DNA of 52,146 nucleotides from Sphingopyxis terrae subsp. terrae NBRC 15098 (GTDB lineage Bacteria; Pseudomonadota; Alphaproteobacteria; Sphingomonadales; Sphingomonadaceae), in contig NZ_BCZQ01000022.1 of NCBI RefSeq assembly GCF_001598815.1, positions 1 through 52,146 on the forward strand. The letters run 5' to 3'. The translations under genes and the position numbers were made by a program. Within the stretch, counting starts at the first letter, position 1. Every line of letters begins with the position of its first letter. The notes beneath the pieces were generated by a model, which did not search any database, was not told where the DNA came from, and worked only from the letters and a program-made list of their open reading frames with translations. Positions 34,379 to 42,532 of the stretch are shown in pieces.

Positions 34379-37192
34379 ATGTCACAGAAGAATCATCTCT
34401 ATCTGGTCGATGGCTCCAGCTACATCTTCCGCGCCTATCATCGCCTGCCGCCGCTGACGAACCCGAACGGGGTGCCCGTCGGCGCGGTCTATGGCTACAC
34501 CACGATGCTCTGGAAGCTCGCGAAGGATCTGCACGACGCGGACGGGCCGACGCACCTTGCGGTCATCCTCGATCATTCGAGCCAGTCGTTCCGTAACGAG
34601 ATTTACGATCAGTATAAGGCGAACCGTCCCGAGCCGCCCGAAGATCTGCGCCCGCAATTCCCGCTGATCCGCGACGCGACGCGCGCCTTTTCGTTGCCGT
34701 GCATTGAGATGGAGGGGTATGAGGCCGACGATCTGATCGCCTCCTATGCCGAGGCCGCGGTGCGCGAAGGGTGGGACGTGACCATCGTCAGCAGCGACAA
34801 GGATCTGATGCAGTTGATCCGCGAACCCGCGGACGGACCGCATGTCGACATGCTCGACACGATGAAGAATGTCCGGCTGGGGATCGACGCGGTGCATGAG
34901 AAGTTCGGCGTCTCCCCCGACCTCGTCGGCGACGTGCTCGCGCTGATGGGCGACAGCGTCGACAATGTGCCCGGCGTGCGCGGGGTCGGACCCAAGACCG
35001 CGACCAAGCTGATCCAGGAATATGGCAATCTGACCGCGGCGCTCGACGGGGCGGAGACGATGAAAGCGTCGAAGCTGCGCGAAAATCTGATCGAGCATCG
35101 GGCGATGGCCGAACTGTCGCGCGTGCTGGTCGATCTGAAACGCGATTGCCCGCTGCCCGACACGCTCGACAGTCTGAAGCTCGACGCGATCCCGCCGGCG
35201 CCGCTCAAACTGTTTCTCGACGAACATGGCTTTCGCTCGCTTTCCGCCAAGCTCGACAATGGCGTTGCCCCCGGTGGGCCGCCCACGCTGCCGCGCGCCG
35301 GCGCTGCGCCCGCCGCGGCGGCGCCCACCGGCCCGACGACGCCGGTGCTGCCCGCCATGCCGGCGATCGACCGCGCAGCCTATGAATGCGTGACCGACCT
35401 CGACGCGCTCGACCGCTGGATCGCGGCGGCTAAGGCGGCGCATGTCGTTGCGATCGATACCGAAACGGCGAGCCTCGACAGCGTCACCGGCGAGCTGGTC
35501 GGCGTCAGCATGGCGATCGCGCCGGGGCAGGCCTGCTACATCCCGCTCGGCCATGGCGGCACTGACATGTTCGCCGAAAAGCCCGACCAGATTGCGATGG
35601 CAGACGCCGTCGCGCGGATCGGCGCGCTGTTCGCCGACGAAGCGGTGCTGAAGGTCGGCCACAATCTGAAATATGATATCGGCGTGCTGGCCCAGCATGG
35701 CGTCCGCGTCGCGCCCTATGACGACACGCTGCTGATGAGCTTCGCGCTCGACGCGGGCCAACATGGTCACGGCCTTGACGAGCTGGCAAAGCTGCATCTC
35801 GACCATGTCTGCCTGGCGTTCAAGGAGGTGTGCGGCACCGGCAAATCGCAGATCAGCTTTGCCGAAGTCCCGCTCGCCCGCGCAACCGAATATGCCGCCG
35901 AGGATGCCGACGTCGCGCTGCGACTGTGGCGGCTGCTCAAGCTGCGCCTGCCGCTCGAAGGCGGCACCCGCGTCTACGAGATGGTCGACCGACCGCTTGC
36001 CGGCGTCGTCGAGACGATGGAGCGCGCGGGCATCATGGTCGACCGCGATTATCTGGCGCGCCTGTCGGGCGAATTCGCGCAGGAAATGGCGCGGATGGAA
36101 ACCGCGATCCATGCCGAGGCAGGACAGCCTTTCACCATCGGCAGTCCCAAGCAGCTCGGCGAGATATTGTTCGACAAGCTCGGCCTCAAGGGCGGGCGCA
36201 AGGGCAAGTCGGGCGACTGGTCGACCGACCAGAACGAGCTCGAGCGCCTCGAACGCGACGGCGTGCCGATCGCGCGCATGATCCTCGAATGGCGGCAACT
36301 CGCCAAACTCAAGTCGACCTATACCGACGCGTTGCAACAACAGATCAATGCGAAGACCGGGCGCGTCCATACCAGCTACAGCCTCGTCGGCGCGCAGACC
36401 GGGCGGCTGTCGTCGACCGATCCCAATTTGCAGAATATCCCGATCCGCAGCGAGATCGGCCGCCAGATTCGCGATGCCTTCATCGCCGCGCCGGGCCATG
36501 TGCTGATCGCCGCGGACTATAGTCAGATCGAACTGCGCCTCGCTGCGCATATGGCCGATGTCCCCGAACTCAAGGAGGCGTTCGCGCAGGGGCAGGACAT
36601 TCACGCCGCGACCGCGATCGAATTGTTCGGCGAGGTCAATCGCGACACCCGCGCCAAGGCGAAGACGGTCAATTTCTCGATCCTCTACGGCATTTCGCGC
36701 TGGGGGCTTGCGGGCCGGCTCGAAATCACGCCCGACGAGGCGCAAGCGCTGATCAGCCGCTATTTCGAGCGCTTCCCCGGCATCTCCGACTATATCCAGG
36801 GCACGCTCGAGCGCGCGCGCGAGCGCGGCTATACGGAGACCTTGTTCGGCCGGAAGACCTGGTTCCCGCGCATCAAGGCGGCGAACCAGAACGAACGCCA
36901 GGGCAGCGAACGCGCGGCGATCAACGCGCCGATCCAGGGCACCAGCGCCGACCTCATCAAGCGCGCGATGACGCGCATGCCCGTAGCGCTCGCCGAGGCG
37001 GGGCTGGATGAGGTGAAGATGCTGCTCCAGGTCCATGACGAACTCGTCTTCGAGGCACCCGAGGACAAGGCCGAAGCCGCCGGCGCCGTGATCCGCCGCG
37101 TGATGGCCGCCGCCGCCGAGCCGGTCCTGACGCTGTCGGTGCCGCTGGAGGTGGAGGTCGGAACCGGCAAGAGCTGGGGCGACGCGCATTGA
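34379..37192 (+). CDS. polA: DNA polymerase I
   Basis: The protein has 937 residues. The 5'-nuclease domain (1-290) has LYLVDGSSYIFRAYHR, IEMEGYEADDLIA and GDSVDNVPGVRGVGPKTA. The 3'-5' exonuclease domain has the active-site VAIDTETASLD, so proofreading looks intact. The polymerase domain has motif A (ADYSQIELRLAAH), motif B (RAKAKTVNFSILYG) and motif C (LLQVHDELVFEAP). It acts in repair and Okazaki-fragment maturation. The next gene starts within its stop codon region. Confidence 0.97.
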   Translation: MSQKNHLYLVDGSSYIFRAYHRLPPLTNPNGVPVGAVYGYTTMLWKLAKDLHDADGPTHLAVILDHSSQSFRNEIYDQYKANRPEPPEDLRPQFPLIRDATRAFSLPCIEMEGYEADDLIASYAEAAVREGWDVTIVSSDKDLMQLIREPADGPHVDMLDTMKNVRLGIDAVHEKFGVSPDLVGDVLALMGDSVDNVPGVRGVGPKTATKLIQEYGNLTAALDGAETMKASKLRENLIEHRAMAELSRVLVDLKRDCPLPDTLDSLKLDAIPPAPLKLFLDEHGFRSLSAKLDNGVAPGGPPTLPRAGAAPAAAAPTGPTTPVLPAMPAIDRAAYECVTDLDALDRWIAAAKAAHVVAIDTETASLDSVTGELVGVSMAIAPGQACYIPLGHGGTDMFAEKPDQIAMADAVARIGALFADEAVLKVGHNLKYDIGVLAQHGVRVAPYDDTLLMSFALDAGQHGHGLDELAKLHLDHVCLAFKEVCGTGKSQISFAEVPLARATEYAAEDADVALRLWRLLKLRLPLEGGTRVYEMVDRPLAGVVETMERAGIMVDRDYLARLSGEFAQEMARMETAIHAEAGQPFTIGSPKQLGEILFDKLGLKGGRKGKSGDWSTDQNELERLERDGVPIARMILEWRQLAKLKSTYTDALQQQINAKTGRVHTSYSLVGAQTGRLSSTDPNLQNIPIRSEIGRQIRDAFIAAPGHVLIAADYSQIELRLAAHMADVPELKEAFAQGQDIHAATAIELFGEVNRDTRAKAKTVNFSILYGISRWGLAGRLEITPDEAQALISRYFERFPGISDYIQGTLERARERGYTETLFGRKTWFPRIKAANQNERQGSERAAINAPIQGTSADLIKRAMTRMPVALAEAGLDEVKMLLQVHDELVFEAPEDKAEAAGAVIRRVMAAAAEPVLTLSVPLEVEVGTGKSWGDAH

Positions 37193-37680
37193 TCGCTGCG
37201 CTCCTGTTGTTCGCGGTGCAGGCAGCCGGTCCTGCAGCCGCAGCCCCGGGCGTCGAGACGACGGCCCCGTCCCCCGTCGCCGATCAGGATCTGCGCGAAT
37301 TTGCGGCGATCGACGGGCGCAAGGTGGCAGGGCGGCCGACCGGCGGGCCCTATGCCAATCCCGACAAGATCCTGCTCCTTACGCGCGACGGCAAAGGCTA
37401 TCCCGCGGTCATGGCGAGTCTTGCCTTTCCGGCGCGGCAGTCGCTGCCCGCGCCGCCGGCGGGGACGCTGGCGGTGGTGCGGCTGCACCAACGGATGGAA
37501 ACGATCATTCCCGGGCCGACTGCGGACGATCTGGCGTTCGTCGCCGCGAACCGGCTGCCGCTGTTCGTGATCGGCGAATGGGCGCGCCCGGCACCGATGT
37601 GGGAAGTGGCATGGGTCGATGGCGCGGTGCGCTTTCGCACCGTCGGCGACGTCGGCGAAATCGGCCCTTGGCAGGATTGA
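37189..37680 (+). CDS. Secreted hypothetical protein
   Basis: The protein has 163 residues from a TTG that overlaps the polA stop (TTGA). The first 22 residues (IAALLLFAVQAAGPAAAAPG) form a short signal peptide, which supports this start over the only downstream ATG at 37411. The rest (NPDKILLLTRDGKGYPAVMA, then LPAPPAGTLAVVRLHQRMET) is not recognised. Probably periplasmic; function unknown. Confidence 0.7.
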   Translation: MIAALLLFAVQAAGPAAAAPGVETTAPSPVADQDLREFAAIDGRKVAGRPTGGPYANPDKILLLTRDGKGYPAVMASLAFPARQSLPAPPAGTLAVVRLHQRMETIIPGPTADDLAFVAANRLPLFVIGEWARPAPMWEVAWVDGAVRFRTVGDVGEIGPWQD

Positions 37681-37772
37681 GACTGCACTGACCGCGCGAT
37701 ACGGGCGCCGAAACGCGCTTCGCCTGCGCCCGGCCGCGCGGGTTAAGGCTTGCACGCCGCCGCGCGGAGCCT

Positions 37773-37790
37773 ATGACAATTTGATGACAG
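37773..37790 (-). promoter_or_regulatory. Pho-box-like 7-4-7 direct repeat
   Basis: Read on the minus strand the site is CTGTCAT-CAAA-TTGTCAT, two 7-base repeats with a 4-base spacer, which matches the PhoB consensus layout. It lies 41-58 bases before the start of the phosphatidyltransferase gene but points the opposite way, which weakens the case. Confidence 0.45.
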
Positions 37791-37830
37791 GGCGCAGACA
37801 TGTGATGGGGCCGGAAAAGGCGAACATCCA

Positions 37831-38505
37831 ATGAACAATGCGGACAAGCGCGCGCCAGTGGCGACGCGTATCCAGCAAAATATTCTTGCACGCGGCGAGC
37901 GCCGCCTGCTCAACTGGCTATGCGCGCGATTGCCCGCCTGGGTGACGCCCGACCAGCTCACACTGCTCGGCTTCGCGGGCGCCTTGATGGTAACAAGCGG
38001 CTATCTGCTGAGCTGGCTCGGCAGCGGCTGGCTGGCGCTGTCGCTCGTGGGTTATGTCGTCAACTGGTTCGGCGACTCGCTCGATGGCAGCCTGGCGCGC
38101 TGGCGCAAGATCGAGCGGCCCACCTATGGCTATTTCGTCGACCATAGCGTCGATGCGATCGCGACTTTCCTGATGGTCGCGAGCATGGGGATGAGCCCTT
38201 TCCTGCGCTTCGATGTCGCGTTGCTGGGGGTTGTGGGTTATTTTCTGCTGTCGATCCACACTTTCCTTGCGGCGAAGGTCGTCGGCGAATTCCGGCTTTC
38301 CTACCTTGCGGGCGGGCCGACCGAATTGCGGCTGATGCTGATGGCGTTGACGCTCGCGATGCCTGCGCTCGGCGACGAGCGCGTTCTGGGCAGCCATTTC
38401 TCGCCGCTCGACCTGTTCGGGCTCGGCGTGGCGAGCATTCTGGTGACGCTGTTCGTGATCCAGAGCCTGACGCTGGCGCGCACCCTGTCGCGCCGCGAAC
38501 CCTGA
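37831..38505 (+). CDS. CDP-alcohol phosphatidyltransferase family membrane protein
   Basis: The protein has 224 residues with about six TM segments. The signature DG-x2-AR-x9-G-x3-D-x3-D is seen in DSLDGSLARWRKIERPTYGY followed by FVDHSVD; the classical motif has x8, so this is a subfamily variant. Such enzymes join a CDP-activated head or lipid to an alcohol in the inner membrane. The lipid product cannot be told from sequence. A Pho-box-like element lies just upstream. The gene converges on pheA. Confidence 0.88.
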   Translation: MNNADKRAPVATRIQQNILARGERRLLNWLCARLPAWVTPDQLTLLGFAGALMVTSGYLLSWLGSGWLALSLVGYVVNWFGDSLDGSLARWRKIERPTYGYFVDHSVDAIATFLMVASMGMSPFLRFDVALLGVVGYFLLSIHTFLAAKVVGEFRLSYLAGGPTELRLMLMALTLAMPALGDERVLGSHFSPLDLFGLGVASILVTLFVIQSLTLARTLSRREP

Positions 38506-38511
38506 GGCCGA

Positions 38512-39402
38512 TCAGCCGCGGACGCGCGCCTGTGGGTAAGTACCGAGCAGACGCAGCGTCTTGGTCTGGAAATCCAGTTCCTCCAGCGCGCGGTCGATAT
38601 TTTCCTCGCCCGGCGCGCCGACGATATCGGCATAGAATTTGGTCGCGGCAAAGCTGCCGCCGTCCTGATAGCTCTCGAGCTTCGTCATGTTGACGCCATT
38701 GGTCGCAAAGCCGCCCAGCGCCTTGTAGAGCGCAGCCGGAATATTCTTCACCTCGAAGATGAAGGTCGTCATCCGGGGCACATCCGCAGGCATGTCGGCA
38801 AGCGGTTCGCGCGCCAGCACGACGAAGCGTGTCATATTGTGATCGGCATCCTCGATGCCCGATTCGTGCAGCGTCAGCCCGTAAAGATCGGCGGCGTGCG
38901 GCGGCGCGACGGCGGCCAGCCCGACCTCGTCGCTGTCGGCGACCCAGGCTGCCGCGCCCGCGGTGTCGCTATGCGCGATCGGCGAGATATGGTGCGCGCG
39001 CAGCCAGTGGCGGCACTGTCCCAGCGCCTGTTCGTGACTCATCGCGCGCGTGACGGGGCCAAGATTGCGACTCATCAATCCGTGGCGGATGCGCAGAAAA
39101 TGTTCGCCGACGATCGACAGGCCGGATTCGGGCAACAGGAAATGAATGTCGGCGACGCGGCCATGCAGGCTGTTTTCGATCGGAATGATCGCGCGGTCGA
39201 CGCGCCCGTCGCGGACCGCCTCGATCGCATCCTCGAAGCTGTAGCAGGGCAGCGGCAGCGCCTGCGGGTCGAACTCGCGCGCCGCAAGGTCGCTGTTCGC
39301 GCCGGGCGCGCCCTGAAAGGCCAGCCCCCGCGCGGGATCGGCGAGCGCCGCCGCCGTCATCGTGTCGACCAGTCTTTGTGCCGAAGCCGAATAGCTGCCC
39401 AT
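38512..39402 (-). CDS. pheA: Prephenate dehydratase
   Basis: The protein has 296 residues from the ATG at 39402, chosen because GGAAGG lies 5 bases upstream; longer in-frame starts (39486, 39435) encode an unconserved leader. It makes phenylpyruvate from prephenate for phenylalanine synthesis. It has LAFQGAPGANSDLAAREF, the catalytic TRF motif (HNMTRFVVLA) and a C-terminal ACT domain (FEVKNIPAALYKALGGFA, NGVNMTKLESY) for phenylalanine feedback. There is no fused chorismate mutase domain. Confidence 0.95.
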   Translation of the reverse strand: MGSYSASAQRLVDTMTAAALADPARGLAFQGAPGANSDLAAREFDPQALPLPCYSFEDAIEAVRDGRVDRAIIPIENSLHGRVADIHFLLPESGLSIVGEHFLRIRHGLMSRNLGPVTRAMSHEQALGQCRHWLRAHHISPIAHSDTAGAAAWVADSDEVGLAAVAPPHAADLYGLTLHESGIEDADHNMTRFVVLAREPLADMPADVPRMTTFIFEVKNIPAALYKALGGFATNGVNMTKLESYQDGGSFAATKFYADIVGAPGEENIDRALEELDFQTKTLRLLGTYPQARVRG

Positions 39403-39578
39403 GAACGCCTTCCAGAAAACCGCGCCGCGGCGCATAGCGGCCCCGCGATGCGGAGGCAACCGAACGTGCGCATGCCGCCGGGACATTTCATCCCCTTGCG
39501 CCCCCGCCCATGCCCAAGTAAGGGAGCGTCCAAATCAATAGATGCGCCCGGGGTGGGCGCCAGCGAACGGGGCCTGAC

Positions 39579-40232
39579 ATGGACGACCGCAACAATACTA
39601 TCGCCGGCTGGGCTCTCTTCGCCGGTATCTGCGCGCTGGGCCTGACGATCGGCACCGGCATGCTGGGTGCGAGCCATGCCCCTGAAAAGCCCGGATTTCC
39701 TATCGAAGATGCCGAAGCCGGTAGCGGCGGCGGCGCGGCGGCGGTGCCGCTGCCCAACCTGCTCGCAGCCGCCGATCCGGCAAAGGGCGAAGCGGTGTTC
39801 GCGAAATGCGCCGCCTGCCATACGATCAATCAGGGCGGCGCCAATGGCATCGGCCCCAATCTTTACGGCACGATGGGTGAAGCCATCGGTCAGGGCAAGG
39901 GCGGCTTCGCCTTCTCCGACGCGCTCAAGAGCGTCGGCGGCAACTGGGACTTCGAAAAGATGGACCATTGGCTGACCAGCCCGCGCAAGTTCGCCGCAGG
40001 CACGAAAATGTCGTTCGCCGGCCTGTCGAGCCCCGAGGATCGCGCCAACCTGATCGTCTATCTGAACGCGCAGGGTTCGAACCTGCCGCTGCCCGCGCCC
40101 GAAGCGGCACCGGCTGCCGATGCCGCCGCTCCGGCGGAGGGCAAGGATGGCGCGGCACCGGCCGCCGAAGGCGACAAGGCCGCCGCCCCGGCGGAAGGCG
40201 CGGCTCCCGCGCCCGCCGAAGCCAAGAAATAA
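39579..40232 (+). CDS. Membrane-anchored c-type cytochrome
   Basis: The protein has 217 residues. An N-terminal TM anchor (WALFAGICALGLTIGTGMLG) is followed by a mono-heme class I domain with CAACH (about 81-85) and the axial Met in AGTKMSFAG. The last 45 residues are an Ala/Pro/Glu/Lys-rich low-complexity tail. The layout resembles CycM-type cytochromes that carry electrons from bc1 to the aa3 oxidase. The next cytochrome gene overlaps its stop by 1 base. Confidence 0.93.
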   Translation: MDDRNNTIAGWALFAGICALGLTIGTGMLGASHAPEKPGFPIEDAEAGSGGGAAAVPLPNLLAAADPAKGEAVFAKCAACHTINQGGANGIGPNLYGTMGEAIGQGKGGFAFSDALKSVGGNWDFEKMDHWLTSPRKFAAGTKMSFAGLSSPEDRANLIVYLNAQGSNLPLPAPEAAPAADAAAPAEGKDGAAPAAEGDKAAAPAEGAAPAPAEAKK

Positions 40233-40675
40233 TGCGCCGCGCGCCCGTCCTTCTGGCGGGCGTTTTGGCCCTTGCCGGTTGCGGCAAGGCCGCACCGCCG
40301 GCGGACACGGCGGCGAGCGATGCGCGAGCGGCTGAAACCGCGGCTCAGGCTACGCCCGCCGTCGCGCCGACCGCGGCGATGGGCGAACAGATTTTCAAGC
40401 GCTGCGCGGCCTGCCACACGATCGACAAGGATGGCCCGAACGGTATCGGCCCGAACCTGCACGGTATCGTCGGCCGCCCGGTCGCGTCGCATCCGGGCTT
40501 TGCCTATTCGGGCGCGATGAAGGCAAAGGGCGGCGTCTGGGACGCCGCCGCACTCGATATCTATCTTGCCGATCCGATGAATACCGTCCCCGGCACACGC
40601 ATGGCCTTTGCCGGGGTCATCGACGCCGCCGATCGCCAGGCGCTGATCCTCTACCTCGAAGACCAGTCGAAATAG
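40232..40675 (+). CDS. c-type cytochrome lipoprotein
   Basis: The protein has 147 residues from an ATG overlapping the preceding TAA. The signal peptide ends in the lipobox VLALAGC, so it should be lipid-anchored. The class I heme motif CAACHTIDKDGPNGIGPNL and the axial Met in GTRMAFAG closely match the upstream cytochrome, which points to a tandem duplication with different anchors. Confidence 0.92.
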   Translation: MRRAPVLLAGVLALAGCGKAAPPADTAASDARAAETAAQATPAVAPTAAMGEQIFKRCAACHTIDKDGPNGIGPNLHGIVGRPVASHPGFAYSGAMKAKGGVWDAAALDIYLADPMNTVPGTRMAFAGVIDAADRQALILYLEDQSK

Positions 40676-40698
40676 CCCGATCCGTTGGGCGTTCGCTT

Positions 40699-40719
40699 CC
40701 CGAGGGCCAAGCCCTCGGG
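40699..40719. terminator. Bidirectional hairpin between convergent genes
   Basis: CCCGAGGGC, loop CAA, GCCCTCGGG is a perfect 9-bp stem between the cytochrome gene and the minus-strand LOG-family gene. No T-run follows on either side, so it may act as an mRNA end barrier. Confidence 0.55.
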
Positions 40720-40729
40720 GTTCCTGGTC

Positions 40730-41602
40730 CTAGTGATGATCGGCGTTGGCGTAGAAGCTCTGGATGACGTCCCAGGCCTCTTCGGCATGTTCGACGAAGG
40801 TGAAGAGCTTGAGGTCGCGGGCGCTGATCACGCCCTCTTCGACCAGCGCCTCGAAATCGACGACGCGGTTCCAGAACTGCTTGCCGAACAGCACGATCGG
40901 GATCGGCTTGATCTTGCCGGTCTGGATCAACGTCAGCAGCTCGAACATTTCGTCGAAGGTCCCGAAACCGCCGGGAAAGACCGCGACGGCGCGCGCGCGC
41001 AGCAGGAAGTGCATCTTGCGCAGCGCGAAATAGTGGAACTGGAAGCTCAGCGACGGGGTGACGTAACGGTTCGGCGCCTGTTCGTGCGGCAGCACGATGT
41101 TGAGGCCGATCGATTCGCGCCCCTCGTCGGCCGCGCCGCGGTTGGCGGCTTCCATGATCGACGGGCCGCCACCCGAACAGACGACGAAATTGCGGTCGCC
41201 ATTGGCATCGACAGGAACCTGGCTCGCCAGCCGCGCCAGCTTGCGCGCTTCGTCATAATAGCGCGCCTTGGCCTTCAGTCGCCGCGCGATATTGCGCGAC
41301 GCATCGTCGGTCGCCGCAGCCTCAAGGCCGTCCGCTTGATCGGGTTCGGGAATACGCGCCGAGCCGTAGATGACGAGCGTCGATTCGATCTTCGCTTCGT
41401 CGAGGAGCAGTTCGGGCTTGAGCAGTTCAAGCTGGAAGCGCACCGGACGCAGGTCTTCGCGCAACAGGAAGTCGGTATCCTGAAATGCGAGCTTATAGGC
41501 TTCGCTTGCGGTCTGCGGGGTCGAGGTCGCCTGCTGGGCGAATTGGGCGTCGTCTTTGGCTTTGTGAAAACGCGAACGATGGGTCTGTTTATCTTTTGTC
41601 AT
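40730..41602 (-). CDS. LOG-family protein (cytokinin riboside phosphoribohydrolase-like)
   Basis: The protein has 290 residues from the ATG at 41602 (MTKDKQTHRSRF); a TTG 12 codons upstream is possible. The family motif PGGxGTxxE appears in AVFPGGFGTFDEMFELL, with VVCSGGGPSIMEAANRGA upstream. Relatives are often mislabelled lysine decarboxylases; nucleotide 5'-monophosphate hydrolysis is the documented activity of the LOG fold. The long N-terminal helical region (about 80 residues) places it with the longer bacterial subgroup. Confidence 0.9.
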   Translation of the reverse strand: MTKDKQTHRSRFHKAKDDAQFAQQATSTPQTASEAYKLAFQDTDFLLREDLRPVRFQLELLKPELLLDEAKIESTLVIYGSARIPEPDQADGLEAAATDDASRNIARRLKAKARYYDEARKLARLASQVPVDANGDRNFVVCSGGGPSIMEAANRGAADEGRESIGLNIVLPHEQAPNRYVTPSLSFQFHYFALRKMHFLLRARAVAVFPGGFGTFDEMFELLTLIQTGKIKPIPIVLFGKQFWNRVVDFEALVEEGVISARDLKLFTFVEHAEEAWDVIQSFYANADHH

Positions 41603-41659
41603 TAGCGGACGGCTAGCCGCTTCGGTTGACTTTGCCAAGACGCCCGCGCGCGGGCTTGG

Positions 41660-42361
41660 TCAGCGGCAGAAGCCGTTGCCGCTCATGTCCATGTGGAAAT
41701 GATTGTAATGCGCGGCGTTATAATCGGGGCTGAGCACCGTGCCGAAGCGGCGGCATGCCGAGCTGTGCAGTGCGCGCAGAAAATCCTGCGACGCCCGGTC
41801 GCCCTTCCATCCGCCATCGAGCATGATCCGGCGTCCGTCGGCAAGGACGAAACCCGACACGTCGATCGCGTTGGAATAGGCGTGCTGCGACAGACGGCCC
41901 GACCGGCCACCATAGATGTTGCGGCAGCTGTAGGTGCCGAAGGTTTCGATTTTCACCACCTCTTGCCCGAAGAATTTCCGCGCCGCGGGCCGGACAGCAT
42001 ATTGCGCCCAGGCGGCGAAATTCTTCGCCAGCGGACAGGTCATCGGACCAAGGTTCGTCACCGGAGTTCCGATGTCGAGCAGCTTGACCGAATCGATCGA
42101 TGTGCAGCCACCGCCATGATCCTGATCGGGCAGCGGCGTGAAGCGCACGCCCGCCTGTTTGAGATCGAAGGCGCATTGCTGCGCCTCGGGGCTGGTGAAG
42201 GATGCGGCGCCGATCGTCTGCGGCCGCTGCTGCTTGGTCGTGGCGGGTCGTTTGGCATCGCTCCGCTTCATCACGTCGGGGGTGCTGAAACAGGCCGAGA
42301 GCGCCAGCGCCGCGGTTGCGGCGACCAGGATCCGGGGCTTCAGGAACGGCGGGATCGGCAT
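41660..42361 (-). CDS. Extensin-like C-terminal domain lipoprotein
   Basis: The protein has 233 residues. The signal peptide ends in the lipobox LALSAC. The body matches the bacterial extensin-like family: TYSCRNIYGGRSGRLSQHAY, SNAIDVSGFVLADG and YNAAHYNHFHMDMS. The HxxxxxxD and HxH pattern recalls LAS/M15 metallopeptidases, so a cell-wall peptidase role is plausible but unproven. Probably periplasmic. Confidence 0.87.
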   Translation of the reverse strand: MPIPPFLKPRILVAATAALALSACFSTPDVMKRSDAKRPATTKQQRPQTIGAASFTSPEAQQCAFDLKQAGVRFTPLPDQDHGGGCTSIDSVKLLDIGTPVTNLGPMTCPLAKNFAAWAQYAVRPAARKFFGQEVVKIETFGTYSCRNIYGGRSGRLSQHAYSNAIDVSGFVLADGRRIMLDGGWKGDRASQDFLRALHSSACRRFGTVLSPDYNAAHYNHFHMDMSGNGFCR

Positions 42362-42447
42362 GGCGTCAATTTACCGACATCTTGGTTAACAGGGCGTAAA
42401 GCTTTGGCGCGGCTTGCCGGAAATTTCGCACGTTCCGCGCATTTTGT

Positions 42448-42474
42448 TTGACAGTTGCGCGCACCGGCTTAAAC
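42448..42474 (+). promoter_or_regulatory. Promoter of serC
   Basis: TTGACA (42448-42453) is followed after 15 bases by TTAAAC (42469-42474). A strong RBS (AAGGAGAG, 42519-42526) follows, partly paired with CTCTC at 42511-42515 in a possible small hairpin. Confidence 0.5.
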
Positions 42475-42532
42475 GCGGCGCCGGGCCACGCGGTCCCAAC
42501 GCCGCGCGAGCTCTCTGCAAGGAGAGTCTGAC

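Noticed and set aside
34382..37189. Very long open frame on the minus strand through polA
   Set aside because: It is the mirror of a high-GC gene with strong third-position bias; its translation is Arg/Ala/His-rich and matches no family, while polA is complete.
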